From assembly GCF_014467055.1 (NCBI RefSeq), contig NZ_CP060696.1:2604001-2668000 (forward strand): 64,000 nucleotides of DNA, given 5' to 3'. A program made the translations under genes and the position numbers. This DNA is from Caproicibacterium amylolyticum. Its GTDB lineage: Bacteria > Bacillota > Clostridia > Oscillospirales > Acutalibacteraceae. The notes beneath the pieces are model-generated. The model was given only the letters and a program-made list of their open reading frames with translations, ran no database searches and was not told where the DNA came from. This document shows, in pieces, positions 40,079 to 48,079 of the stretch; the first letter of the stretch is position 1, and every line of letters begins with the position of its first letter.

Positions 40079-41037
40079 GCTTTGATTCTGTCCTCTCCGT
40101 TTTCCGGAATTACTTTTTCCATTGCGGCAATCGCTACTTCCATCATGCTGTCATCCGGCTCTTTCACCGTCAGGCGCTGCATCCACAGTCCGGGTGCAGC
40201 AATAAAATGCGTCAGCCGGTTTTCATGCCTGCCGCAGTAACGAATCAGCTCATAGCCCAGTCCCATCACAATCGGGATACACAGCAGCTTAACGAATGTA
40301 CGCAGAAACGGATTGGAAAACGGAATAAAAATGCCCACAAAAACGCCGATAATAATCATCAGTACCATAAAGCTGGTACCGCAGCGTGGGTGAAAGCGTC
40401 CCTGCTTCTTTACATTTTCCACAGTCAGCGGCAGACCCGCTTCGTAGCAAAAAATGGTTTTATGTTCCGCGCCGTGGTACTGGAACATGCGCTTTACATC
40501 CGACTGGTAGCCAATCAAACCCATGTACAGAATGAAAATCAGCAGCCGCAGAACCCCCTCAAACGGGCTGCGCCAGCCTGAAACAGAGGGGCCGGCTGCA
40601 TTGGAGATCAGATTGAACAGTATAGTCGGCACCATAAAAAACAGCAAAAGCGCCAGCAGTACACCAAGGACTGCACCTATCGCCATGACGACACCGCCCA
40701 GTTTGTCGCCAAGGTGTTTGTCCAGCCACTGGTCAAACTTGCTTTCGCTTTCTTCGGCTTCAATTTCCGCCATACCGGATTTTTCCGTTGACATATTCAG
40801 TGCCTTGCTGCTCATCATCAGACTGTCAATGAAAGAGGACACCCCGCGCAGAATGGGCAGACGCAGAATTTTGTAACGATCCCACAGAGGAACATACTTC
40901 AGTTCTTCAGAGTCAATGGAACCGTCCGGCGTGCGCACCGCCACTTCTATCCGCTTTGGCCCGCGCATCAGGATGCCCTCAATCAATGCCTGCCCGCCAA
41001 TAGAGGTAATGCACTTTTTAGGTTGCTGAGTCGTCAT
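40075..41037 (-). CDS. DUF1385 family membrane protein
   Basis: A 320-residue protein with the DUF1385 start (SIGGQALIEGILMRGP), a central pair of membrane helices (about 115-145), a second pair (about 205-270), and the motif YHGAEHKTIFCYEAGLPLTVENVKKQGRFHPRCGTSFM. The H-x-x-E-H and Cys-His residues suggest a metal site. The family's function is unknown, but it is almost always next to prmC/prfA in Firmicutes. It overlaps the kinase gene by 20 bases and prmC by 4, so all are co-translated. Confidence 0.9.
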   Translation of the reverse strand: MTTQQPKKCITSIGGQALIEGILMRGPKRIEVAVRTPDGSIDSEELKYVPLWDRYKILRLPILRGVSSFIDSLMMSSKALNMSTEKSGMAEIEAEESESKFDQWLDKHLGDKLGGVVMAIGAVLGVLLALLLFFMVPTILFNLISNAAGPSVSGWRSPFEGVLRLLIFILYMGLIGYQSDVKRMFQYHGAEHKTIFCYEAGLPLTVENVKKQGRFHPRCGTSFMVLMIIIGVFVGIFIPFSNPFLRTFVKLLCIPIVMGLGYELIRYCGRHENRLTHFIAAPGLWMQRLTVKEPDDSMMEVAIAAMEKVIPENGEDRIKA

Positions 41038-42502
41038 TCATTTTCCTTTCTTCCATCTGCTTCTTTTCCTGCTCTTCCTGCAGGTGATCCCGCAGCTTCT
41101 GGATTGTAGGGATGGTGATGGTTACAACCGTGCCCACACCCTCTGTGCTTTCAATATCCAGGCTGCCGGAATGCAGGGTCATAATTTCATCTGCCAGTGC
41201 CAGCCCGATACCGGAGCCGCGCACGGTCTGATTTGCTTTATAAAATTTCTTCTTCACATTGGGCAAGTGCTTTTCCGGAATGCCGCAGCCATCGTCGCCA
41301 ATCGTTACCTGAATGAAGCCCTCTGCCTCATTTGCCGCAACATTGATGGTACCGCCGCGGCCGGTGTACTTCAAGGCGTTGTCAAGAATGTTGACAAACA
41401 CCTGACGCAGGCGGTTCACATCTCCCAGCACTGGCGAAAGCATGGCAGGCTCTTCGTACAGCAGGAACTTGCCTTCGGTTTTTGCGCGTTCGCTAAACAT
41501 ATACACCGCTTCGCCCAGCTCCGCCAAAATATCAATGCGATCCATCGTCAGTGTCATGCGGCCGGACTGCATGCGCGAAAAGTCAAGCAATTCCTCCACC
41601 ATACCGGAAAGGCGCTCGGTTTCCTTAATAATTACATCCATGCCTTTGTTGAAGTTTTTCGGGTCAAGGCCACCGCCCTGCAAGGTTTCTCCCCAGCCTT
41701 TAATTGCTGTCAAAGGCGTGCGCAGCTCGTGGGAAACAGAAGAAATAAAGTCATTTTTCATGCGTTCAGCGGTATCCAGTTCTTTTGCCATGTCATTGAT
41801 GGTTTCACACAGCTCACCGACTTCATCATTATTCGGAATGTTTTCAATCCGTGCGTTAAAGTCACCCTGTGCAATTCGCTTTGCCGTACTGCCGATTTCC
41901 TTGATTGGTGTCAGAATACTGCGCATGAAGTAGCGGCTGGAAAGCATGACCAGCGCAATCACCACCAGCCCGGCTGCCATCAGCATCAGCACAATGACAA
42001 AAATCTGCCAGTCCGCCGCGGAAAGGGACACCACGTAACGGATTCCGCCGACAAAATCTCCGGTGTCACTGTGCAGCACGCGTGTGACCGCCATTACCTT
42101 TTCCCCGCTGGAAAGCTTGCCCGTCCAGGTACCATAGCCGTTTCTGCTCTGCAAAGCCGCCTTGTAGTCCGGCATCTGTTCATTTTCATCCGGCGCAAAG
42201 CCAAGACTTGTGTTAATCACCTTGCCGCTGGAGTTAAAGACCATCAATTCCATGCTTTCTTTGCCGGGAAAGTTTTCTACATACTGCCGTCCGGCTTTGC
42301 TGAACTCTTTTGGGGAGCGGCGGCCGTAGTCCGCAAAGATATTGGTCAGTTCTTCGCTTCTGGAGTCAATCGCAGTCTGAATGCCGTTGTAGGTGTAGCC
42401 GCGCACTGCCAGTGAGAGAACAATAATCAGCACCACCAGAATTCCAATGGTCATTCCCAAAGAATTCAGCAGCCACCGCCGCGAAATCTTGGAAGCATTC
42501 AT
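41018..42502 (-). CDS. Membrane sensor histidine kinase
   Basis: A 494-residue kinase. Membrane helices at 14-34 and 166-190 flank an extracellular sensor (about 35-165, PAS-like/DUF4084-like). A HAMP domain (192-245) precedes the HisKA domain with H258 in SSVSHELRTPLTAIKG. The ATP-binding domain has NILDNALKY, GDDGCGIPEKHL and GSGIGLALADEI. It follows the OmpR-type regulator by 42 bases. The signal is unknown; the upstream lipoprotein in the same operon may take part in sensing. Confidence 0.93.
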   Translation of the reverse strand: MNASKISRRWLLNSLGMTIGILVVLIIVLSLAVRGYTYNGIQTAIDSRSEELTNIFADYGRRSPKEFSKAGRQYVENFPGKESMELMVFNSSGKVINTSLGFAPDENEQMPDYKAALQSRNGYGTWTGKLSSGEKVMAVTRVLHSDTGDFVGGIRYVVSLSAADWQIFVIVLMLMAAGLVVIALVMLSSRYFMRSILTPIKEIGSTAKRIAQGDFNARIENIPNNDEVGELCETINDMAKELDTAERMKNDFISSVSHELRTPLTAIKGWGETLQGGGLDPKNFNKGMDVIIKETERLSGMVEELLDFSRMQSGRMTLTMDRIDILAELGEAVYMFSERAKTEGKFLLYEEPAMLSPVLGDVNRLRQVFVNILDNALKYTGRGGTINVAANEAEGFIQVTIGDDGCGIPEKHLPNVKKKFYKANQTVRGSGIGLALADEIMTLHSGSLDIESTEGVGTVVTITIPTIQKLRDHLQEEQEKKQMEERKMNDDSAT

Positions 42503-42544
42503 CCGCCGTTCCTCCTTTCTTTAGTTTTGCAGCTGCAGCACAGC

Positions 42545-43249
42545 TCAGGTTTCCCACTTGTAACCCAGTCCCCACACAGTAACAATGTGCTTCGGGTTAC
42601 TTGGCTCATCCTCGACTTTCATACGCAGGCGGCGGATGTTGACATCCACAATTTTTTCTTCGCCAACGTAAGCGTCCCCCCAAACGTGCTTAAGGATGGC
42701 GCTGCGGTCCAAAGCAGTGCCGGGGTTGCTGAAAAAGAATTCCATGATTTGGAACTCCACCTGCGTCAATTCAATGTGCTGTGCACCCTTCATCAGGGTA
42801 CGGCTGCGCAGATTCAGGGCAAATTCGCCGGAGCGGATTTCCTCTGTAAAATTATTTTCGTCGCGCATCTGTGCCAGTGCCACACGGCGGTAAACCGCAT
42901 CTACACGCGCCACCAGCTCGCTGGGTGAAAACGGCTTAGTCACATAGTCATCTGCGCCCATCATCAGGCCACTTACCTTGTCCATTTCCTGTGTACGCGC
43001 TGTCAGCAAAATAATGCCGATGGAGCCGCTTTGCTTGCGCAGTTCCTTGCAGACAGAAAGGCCGTCGTGCTCGCCGGGCATCATGATGTCCAGCACAGCC
43101 ACATCAAAATTGCCGTCCTGCTGCGCATAGATTTCCAATGCCTGATCGCCGTTTTCCGCTTCCGTTACATCATAGCCGGCGCGGTTCAAGTTGATTACAA
43201 CAAATTCGCGAATTGCCTGTTCATCTTCCGCTACCAATATTTTCTTCAT
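42545..43249 (-). CDS. OmpR-family response regulator
   Basis: A 234-residue regulator: receiver domain (1-118) with acidic pocket E8-D9, phosphorylated D54 in VLDIMMPG and K in VTKPFSP; C-terminal winged helix (135-234) with IELTQVEFQIMEFFFSNPGTALDRSAILKHVWG and VDVNIRRLRMKVE...TVWGLGYKW. Paired with the kinase at 41018. Targets are unknown. Confidence 0.95.
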   Translation of the reverse strand: MKKILVAEDEQAIREFVVINLNRAGYDVTEAENGDQALEIYAQQDGNFDVAVLDIMMPGEHDGLSVCKELRKQSGSIGIILLTARTQEMDKVSGLMMGADDYVTKPFSPSELVARVDAVYRRVALAQMRDENNFTEEIRSGEFALNLRSRTLMKGAQHIELTQVEFQIMEFFFSNPGTALDRSAILKHVWGDAYVGEEKIVDVNIRRLRMKVEDEPSNPKHIVTVWGLGYKWET

Positions 43250-43288
43250 GAATGCCTCCGTTCTTTTGCAGCCGCAAAATATACTTAA

Positions 43289-44641
43289 TTAAGCACCGTC
43301 TGCCGCAGTCTGAAAGCACTGCTTCAGCTGCGCCGCCGGAATTGCCAGTGCTGCCTTTGGGGTGGGGCAGGAAATTGCAGTAATCAAACTTCCGTCTGCC
43401 AGCACCTCGGTAAAGCCCTCCGGCTTTTTGCTGTTCCATTCACTCTTAGAAAAGATCTGAACAACCAGAAGCGGGCTGCCGGCTGTTCCCTTTGCAGAAT
43501 CAAATGCGTAAAATGTCAGCTTGCGCGCGCTGACGTCCTGCTTTGTGGTAATTGTGTCCTTCCACTTGTCGGGCAAAACCACCCGGTAGCCGTCCCGCGC
43601 GTTGATGATCATGCAGGAAACCGTTGCGTAGTTGCCGCTGGCAGAATCGAAGCGGGTCCACTGTACTTCATTTCCCACGTCATCGGCCGCTGTGCCGGTG
43701 TAGCCCGGCAGCCGCGTAACGATTGGGAATTCCAAAATTTTGTCGCTGTTAATGTCACTGCAGGCAACCGACATATCCCGCAGTGTAACATTCTGCAGCG
43801 GCGACTGCGCATTGTACAGCGGTGCACAAAGCGTGTTTTTCTTTTTGTTCCAGTAAATCAGTTCCGAAAGCGTCTTGCTGTTTGTCTGCACACAGTCCAG
43901 CACAACCCCCGGCTGCCCTTTGCTGACGTCTCCAGCCGCAAGACCCGAAAATTTGGAAATGCCGGTGTCCAGCCGGATGCTGCCCATCAGCTGCAGAGCG
44001 CTGTCTTTCATACGGAAAAGCCCTGCGGTAATCGGCTGCTGACTGTCTGTCGGAATACTGGCAGTAAACAGTTCCTTTTTGCCGTCACCGTCAAAATCCA
44101 TCAGCGCAATTTCATTGTAGGTCTGGTCCAGCTTGATTTCGTTCATTCTGCCCTTGCTGTATTTGTAAACGGAAATCGTGCTGGCAGAGCCGGTGCTGCT
44201 GCCCCAGCCCACAATGGTTTCGTCCGTTCCATCGCCGTCCAAGTCACCAAAGCAGATACGGTCCACCTGCGCACCGGGGTTTGTAAAGGAACCGATATCT
44301 TTCCACTTACCGTCCTCGTCTGCGGTGAAAAGGATATTGACAGAGGTGTCGTCATCCCCGCGCTGATACAGTGCCACTGCCTCCGCGTGGGAGTTGCCGC
44401 ACAGGTTGTGCTGAATAATGGCAGAGCGGTAGTCGCCCGCCGCCGGATATTTCAGAGTGAAATTTTTGCCCGCTTTGGACTCCAGCAATGCATAAATATC
44501 CGCCTTTTCCCCGGTAGGACGGGGCGGATGCATTAAAGAGCGGGCATCCAGCCCGGTAAATGAACAGCCGGAAAGCAGCAGGCTGGCGGCAACCCCCAAC
44601 ACCGCTGCTTTCCAAACTCTGCACTTTTTTCGCAGTTTCAC
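43289..44641 (-). CDS. Lipoprotein with VCBS/FG-GAP-like repeats
   Basis: A 450-residue lipoprotein (lipobox LLLSG-C26) in front of a two-component system. Two D-x-D-G-D-G calcium-binding-type motifs (FGDLDGDGTDE and LMDFDGDGKKE) and spaced FTADEDGKW/VACSDINSDKI segments suggest a beta-propeller of VCBS/FG-GAP type on the outer surface. Its function is unknown; partner sensing or wall attachment is inferred from the operon. The start is probably GTG 44641 with GGGGGTG upstream; GTG 44650 would add three residues. Confidence 0.78.
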   Translation of the reverse strand: MKLRKKCRVWKAAVLGVAASLLLSGCSFTGLDARSLMHPPRPTGEKADIYALLESKAGKNFTLKYPAAGDYRSAIIQHNLCGNSHAEAVALYQRGDDDTSVNILFTADEDGKWKDIGSFTNPGAQVDRICFGDLDGDGTDETIVGWGSSTGSASTISVYKYSKGRMNEIKLDQTYNEIALMDFDGDGKKELFTASIPTDSQQPITAGLFRMKDSALQLMGSIRLDTGISKFSGLAAGDVSKGQPGVVLDCVQTNSKTLSELIYWNKKKNTLCAPLYNAQSPLQNVTLRDMSVACSDINSDKILEFPIVTRLPGYTGTAADDVGNEVQWTRFDSASGNYATVSCMIINARDGYRVVLPDKWKDTITTKQDVSARKLTFYAFDSAKGTAGSPLLVVQIFSKSEWNSKKPEGFTEVLADGSLITAISCPTPKAALAIPAAQLKQCFQTAADGA

Positions 44642-44741
44642 ACACCGCACCCCCTGTTTCCCGACTTTTGCCCTACCCAGTATAACATTTCCTGTACAGA
44701 TTGAACAGTTTCAAATCTGTTACCGGCTGCTGACGTTCCCC

Positions 44742-44770
44742 ATTATACTCGAAGCCCCGCGCGGATGCAA
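44742..44770 (-). promoter_or_regulatory. Promoter of the lipoprotein/two-component operon
   Basis: TTGCAT (44770-44765), 17-bp spacer, TATAAT (44747-44742) on the minus strand. A second possible start, with extended -10 TGTTATACT, lies nearer the gene (about 44680). Confidence 0.65.
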
Positions 44771-44780
44771 CTGTATATGC

Positions 44781-44818
44781 TTGCAGGGTCTTGCTAATTC
44801 TGATAAAATAGAATCAGA
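44781..44818 (+). promoter_or_regulatory. Promoter of the LysR gene with inverted repeat over -10
   Basis: TTGCAG (44781-44786), 17-bp spacer, TAAAAT (44804-44809). TCTGAT (44799-44804) and ATCAGA (44813-44818) form an inverted repeat overlapping the -10, consistent with LysR autocontrol. Confidence 0.6.
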
Positions 44819-44838
44819 TTATTTAGAAGGTGCCGCCC

Positions 44839-45753
44839 ATGAATACAAATTTTGAATACTACAGGGTGTTCTGTCAGGTTGCCAAACACCACAGCATGAC
44901 CCTTGCAGCGCAGACCCTGAATATTACCCAGCCGGCCGTCAGCAAGTCCATTCATCAGTTGGAAGCCTCACTGGGATGTATTTTGTTCCAGCGAAATAAA
45001 AACGGCGTGCGGCTGACCGCCGAGGGACAGGAACTGTACCGCTACGCTTCCCACGCCTGCGACCTGCTTGCCCGCGGGGAAGAACGTGTGCGCAGCTTGC
45101 GGGAACTTTCCAGCGGCAGCCTGTGTATTGGCACTTCCGACATGCTCATGCACTTTTTCCTGCTGCCTTATCTGCAGAAATTTCACAGCCTGTACCCCAG
45201 TGTAAAAATTCATCTGGTAACCGGCAATTCCCCGCAGACAACCGCCGCACTGCGTGACGGGCGGATCGATGTTGGCGTAGTTGCCTCTCCGGTGGAAAAG
45301 GACGGGCTTGTCACAGTGCCGATTTGCTGTATCTATGACATATTTGTTGCAAACCAGAGCTTTTCGCAGCTGCTCGGCAAAAACGTAACTCTGCAGGAAC
45401 TGGCACGGCTGCCGCTCATTTGCTGCTCCCCCGGCACCACTACCCGTCAGTTTGTGGACAGTTTCTTTCTGCAGCACAATATTGTTCTGCACCCCGAATT
45501 TGAGCTGGAAGCAACGGACATGATCGTTCCATTTGCGGAAAGCGGGCTTGGGGTCGGCATTGTTCTGCGGGCACTGGCCAAAAGCAGCTTGGAACGCGGC
45601 ACACTCTTTGAAGTACATACCTGTGAGCACCTGCCCACCCGCCAAATCTGTGTGATTGCGCTGCAGGACACCCGGCTTTCCTGCGCCGCACAGTCTTTTC
45701 TGGAAGGGCTGACCATCGGCGGCGCACTGGCAAAGCCGCAGCAGCTGATTTAA
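44839..45753 (+). CDS. LysR-family transcriptional regulator
   Basis: A 304-residue regulator. The N-terminal winged helix (1-60) reads FEYYRVFCQVAKHHSMTLAAQTLNITQPAVSKSIHQLEASLGCILFQRNKNGVRLTAEG. The effector domain (88-295) is the CysB/CynR-type periplasmic-binding fold. The start at 44839 has AGAAGGTG upstream; the GTG at 44830 is within that site. The inducer is unknown; the DUF1275 gene 127 bases downstream is a possible target. Confidence 0.94.
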   Translation: MNTNFEYYRVFCQVAKHHSMTLAAQTLNITQPAVSKSIHQLEASLGCILFQRNKNGVRLTAEGQELYRYASHACDLLARGEERVRSLRELSSGSLCIGTSDMLMHFFLLPYLQKFHSLYPSVKIHLVTGNSPQTTAALRDGRIDVGVVASPVEKDGLVTVPICCIYDIFVANQSFSQLLGKNVTLQELARLPLICCSPGTTTRQFVDSFFLQHNIVLHPEFELEATDMIVPFAESGLGVGIVLRALAKSSLERGTLFEVHTCEHLPTRQICVIALQDTRLSCAAQSFLEGLTIGGALAKPQQLI

Positions 45754-45880
45754 CCTTTCCCGCTGTTGCATTCTTTTTTGTTTTCTCTCTGCAGAGAAAA
45801 GCAGATACACGGCAGTCTGTACTGCGCTGATGACTGCTGCGCCTTTCACCAAATATTATAGTAACAGGAGGAACCTGACC

Positions 45881-46555
45881 GTGTCGCTGAGAAAAAGGCT
45901 GCAAAACATGCCTGCACATGAAATGCTGTTCACTGGTCTGTGTCTTGCATTTGTAGGCGGGCTGCTGGATGCTTATACTTATGTTTTAAAAGGTGGTGTT
46001 TTCGCGAATGCACAGACCGGCAACATTGTGCTGGTAGGCATCCGGTTGGTAACCGGCTCCTTTTCAGGTGCAATTAACGCCTTCCTGCCAATACTGACTT
46101 ATTTTCTGGGCGTTTTTTTAACGGAAATGCTGAAAGATAAAATGCCGGATTCGGTTTTTATCGAATGGCAGCATATTGTGGTAATCATTGAAATCGTTCT
46201 GCTGTTTGTGGTTGGAATTTTGCCGCCGCAGGTGCCGGATGAAGTTGTTATTGTATTGATTTCGTTCACTTGCTCCATGCAGGTAAACGCTTTCCGTAAA
46301 ACGCGCGGCCTGCCCTTTGCAACTACCATGTGCACCGGCAACCTGCGCAGCTGTGCCGAAAAGCTGTACAAGTTCTGTTCTTTCCGCGACCCGCAGAACG
46401 GGCGCGATGCTTTGCGCTACTTCCTTGTGATTCTGCTGTTTTTCTCCGGTGCGGCATTGGGGGCACTGCTCTGCAGTGTGCTGGGGCTGCGCACAGCATG
46501 GGTGGGCAGCGGTCTGCTTCTGGTCCTGCTGTTTGTGCTGCTGTATTTTAAATAA
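45881..46555 (+). CDS. DUF1275 (YoaK-family) membrane protein
   Basis: A 224-residue membrane protein with six helices, of the DUF1275/YoaK family (putative transporter, substrate unknown). Family marks are GGLLDAYTYVLKGGVFANAQTGNIVL and TTMCTGNLRSCAEKL, both with the T-G-N motif. Translation most likely begins at GTG 45881, eight bases after AGGAGG; the longer frame from 45830 has no site. Confidence 0.85.
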   Translation: MSLRKRLQNMPAHEMLFTGLCLAFVGGLLDAYTYVLKGGVFANAQTGNIVLVGIRLVTGSFSGAINAFLPILTYFLGVFLTEMLKDKMPDSVFIEWQHIVVIIEIVLLFVVGILPPQVPDEVVIVLISFTCSMQVNAFRKTRGLPFATTMCTGNLRSCAEKLYKFCSFRDPQNGRDALRYFLVILLFFSGAALGALLCSVLGLRTAWVGSGLLLVLLFVLLYFK

Positions 46556-46562
46556 CTTTCGT

Positions 46563-46603
46563 AAAAAAGCTGTCTGCAGAATTTTTTTACAGACAGCTTT
46601 TTT
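46563..46603. terminator. Bidirectional terminator between convergent genes
   Basis: AAAAAAGCTGTCTG (46563-46576) pairs perfectly with CAGACAGCTTTTTT (46590-46603). It ends the DUF1275 gene on the plus strand and the LacI gene on the minus strand. Confidence 0.92.
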
Positions 46604-46619
46604 GGCTTACAAACAGGCC

Positions 46620-47636
46620 TTATTCATTTAAATTTCTTACAGAGTCCTGCTCAATCAGCGTGCATTTCAGCTGCACATCCGGCTGCTGCACATGTCCGGT
46701 TTCAATATATTCCAGCAGCTGCTGCACCGCTCGGCGGCCTTTTTCGTGCACATCCTGCCGCATGGTAGTAATGCGCGGACGTGCCATATCCGCATACTCA
46801 TTCCCATCAAAGCCGACAATGGAAATGTCACGCGGCACACGCACGCCCCTGTCCTGCAAATAAAGCTGAAGCCGTGCCGCCAGTAAGTCAGAGCAGACAA
46901 ACAGCGCGGTAAAGTCATGCAGACGTTCCAAAATGTTCGCGCAGTCCTGCTCTGTGGCGCAGGGCAGCACCCAGTCGGCGGGAGGCAAGATTCCCACCCC
47001 TCGCAGAGCATCCTGCCAGCCAAGCATTCGCTCACGGTCCGCCCCTGTGCGGTTTTCCGGCGCACAGGCACTGCAAAGACCAATTTTTCGGTGCCCGCGT
47101 GCAAGCAGATATTCTGTAAGCCGCCGCGCTGCCGCACGGTCCTCAATCCCAACATTCACGTATTTACCGCCGTCCTGCGGAAAACAGCCGTCAATGAACA
47201 CCAGCGGACAGTGCACACCCTGCCGCAGTTCCGCAGCTGACTGTGTGGAAAGGCCAAATACCAGTACACCGTCTACATTCCATGAATCAACCGTCTGCAC
47301 CAGATTTCCGGAACTCTGCACACCGGAAAACAGCAGAAAATAGCTGCGCGCACGCACCTCCTGCTCCACCGCGCCAACAACTGTACTGGCAAAAGGGTCC
47401 TCCAAAACAGTTCGGGCAGCGGTGTCATCATGCCCGTACGCAAACGCCAGCAAGTGCGAGCTGCTGCTTACAAGCCCGCGTGCACGCATATTGGGAACAT
47501 ACTGCAACTGTTCCATGACCCGCTGAACACGCTGTACCGTTGCCGCCGAAACATGCTGCGCATTCCCGTGAATCACATTGGAAACCGTTGTAAAGCTGAC
47601 CCCCGCTTCTCGCGCGATATCTTTGATGGTTACCAA
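46620..47636 (-). CDS. LacI-family transcriptional regulator, TTG start
   Basis: A 338-residue regulator. The helix-turn-helix plus hinge helix (TIKDIAREAGVSFTTVSNVIHGNAQHVSAATVQRVQRVMEQLQYVPNMRARGLV) is textbook LacI. The rest is a sugar-binding type I fold (GHRKIGLCSACAPENRTGADRERMLGWQDAL, FVCSDLLAARLQLYLQDRGVRVPRDISIVGFDGNEYAD). The start codon is TTG at 47636 with GGAGGAGG eight bases upstream. A palindromic operator lies in its own promoter. No sugar-use genes adjoin it on this strand. Confidence 0.93.
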   Translation of the reverse strand: MVTIKDIAREAGVSFTTVSNVIHGNAQHVSAATVQRVQRVMEQLQYVPNMRARGLVSSSSHLLAFAYGHDDTAARTVLEDPFASTVVGAVEQEVRARSYFLLFSGVQSSGNLVQTVDSWNVDGVLVFGLSTQSAAELRQGVHCPLVFIDGCFPQDGGKYVNVGIEDRAAARRLTEYLLARGHRKIGLCSACAPENRTGADRERMLGWQDALRGVGILPPADWVLPCATEQDCANILERLHDFTALFVCSDLLAARLQLYLQDRGVRVPRDISIVGFDGNEYADMARPRITTMRQDVHEKGRRAVQQLLEYIETGHVQQPDVQLKCTLIEQDSVRNLNE

Positions 47637-47665
47637 ACCCAGCGCCTCCTCCGGCGTTTTCCTAA

Positions 47666-47694
47666 ATTATAACACAGTTTTACTGTGGCTGACA
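47666..47694 (-). promoter_or_regulatory. Promoter of the LacI gene with a palindromic operator in the spacer
   Basis: TGTCAG (47694-47689), 17-bp spacer, TATAAT (47671-47666) on the minus strand. Inside the spacer is CACAGT-TTT-ACTGTG (47673-47687), a perfect 6-3-6 palindrome, in line with LacI autorepression. Confidence 0.6.
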
Positions 47695-47766
47695 GAGTCG
47701 TTTTCTGCTGATTTCCGTTTTTCTTCATAATACTGTAACAGAATTTCTCCAATTTTTTATCATACG

Positions 47767-47795
47767 TTCACATACCGTACATTTTTCTTTAGTAT
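47767..47795 (+). promoter_or_regulatory. Promoter of the structured RNA candidate
   Basis: TTCACA (47767-47772), 17-bp spacer, TAGTAT (47790-47795). Weak-to-moderate match; predicted start near 47803. Confidence 0.45.
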
Positions 47796-47802
47796 TCTAT
47801 AG

Positions 47803-48013
47803 TTGTTCCAAGAGGGCAGGAAGTGACAGAACCTGCTTGTGAAAGTGCTGTACAATAGAAATTGTGCGCTGCATGCTTTACATTTTAATTACTGCCGAGT
47901 GACTGGAGATGGACGGAATACCGACTCCACGACATGGCAGACTAAAAGTTCCCCCACCTTGGGGTTTTGCATATTAAAAAAGGACGGTGCCTTTGCAGGC
48001 ACCGTCCTTTTTT
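47803..48013 (+). ncRNA. Candidate structured RNA, no coding potential
   Basis: Between the LacI start and an ABC gene end (a 443-bp gap) lies a candidate transcript of about 210 nt with a promoter, several stable hairpins and a strong terminator but no downstream plus-strand gene. Hairpins: GCAGG/CCTGC (about 47816-47836); AGTGC-ACAAT/ATTGT-GCGCT with a TGT bulge (about 47844-47870); CTGCC/GGCAG enclosing GGAG/CTCC and CGG/CCG (about 47892-47940); CCCCA/TGGGG (about 47952-47964). Outer pairing CCAAG/CTTGG could close a long helix as in 6S RNA, but I cannot match a known family. Confidence 0.45.
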
Positions 48014-48014
48014 G
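47975..48014. terminator. Strong terminator
   Basis: GGACGGTGCC (47982-47991) pairs perfectly with GGCACCGTCC (47998-48007); A6 precedes and T6 follows, so it can serve both the RNA candidate and the minus-strand ABC exporter operon. Confidence 0.92.
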
Positions 48015-48079
48015 TTTGGTTTCATGCTGCTTTCCATCGCTCACGTATCTCAAAGGGATATGCTCTGAAAGCAGCATTT

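Noticed and set aside
41084..42415. 443-codon plus frame
   Set aside because: Antisense of the histidine kinase; composition typical of a shadow frame.
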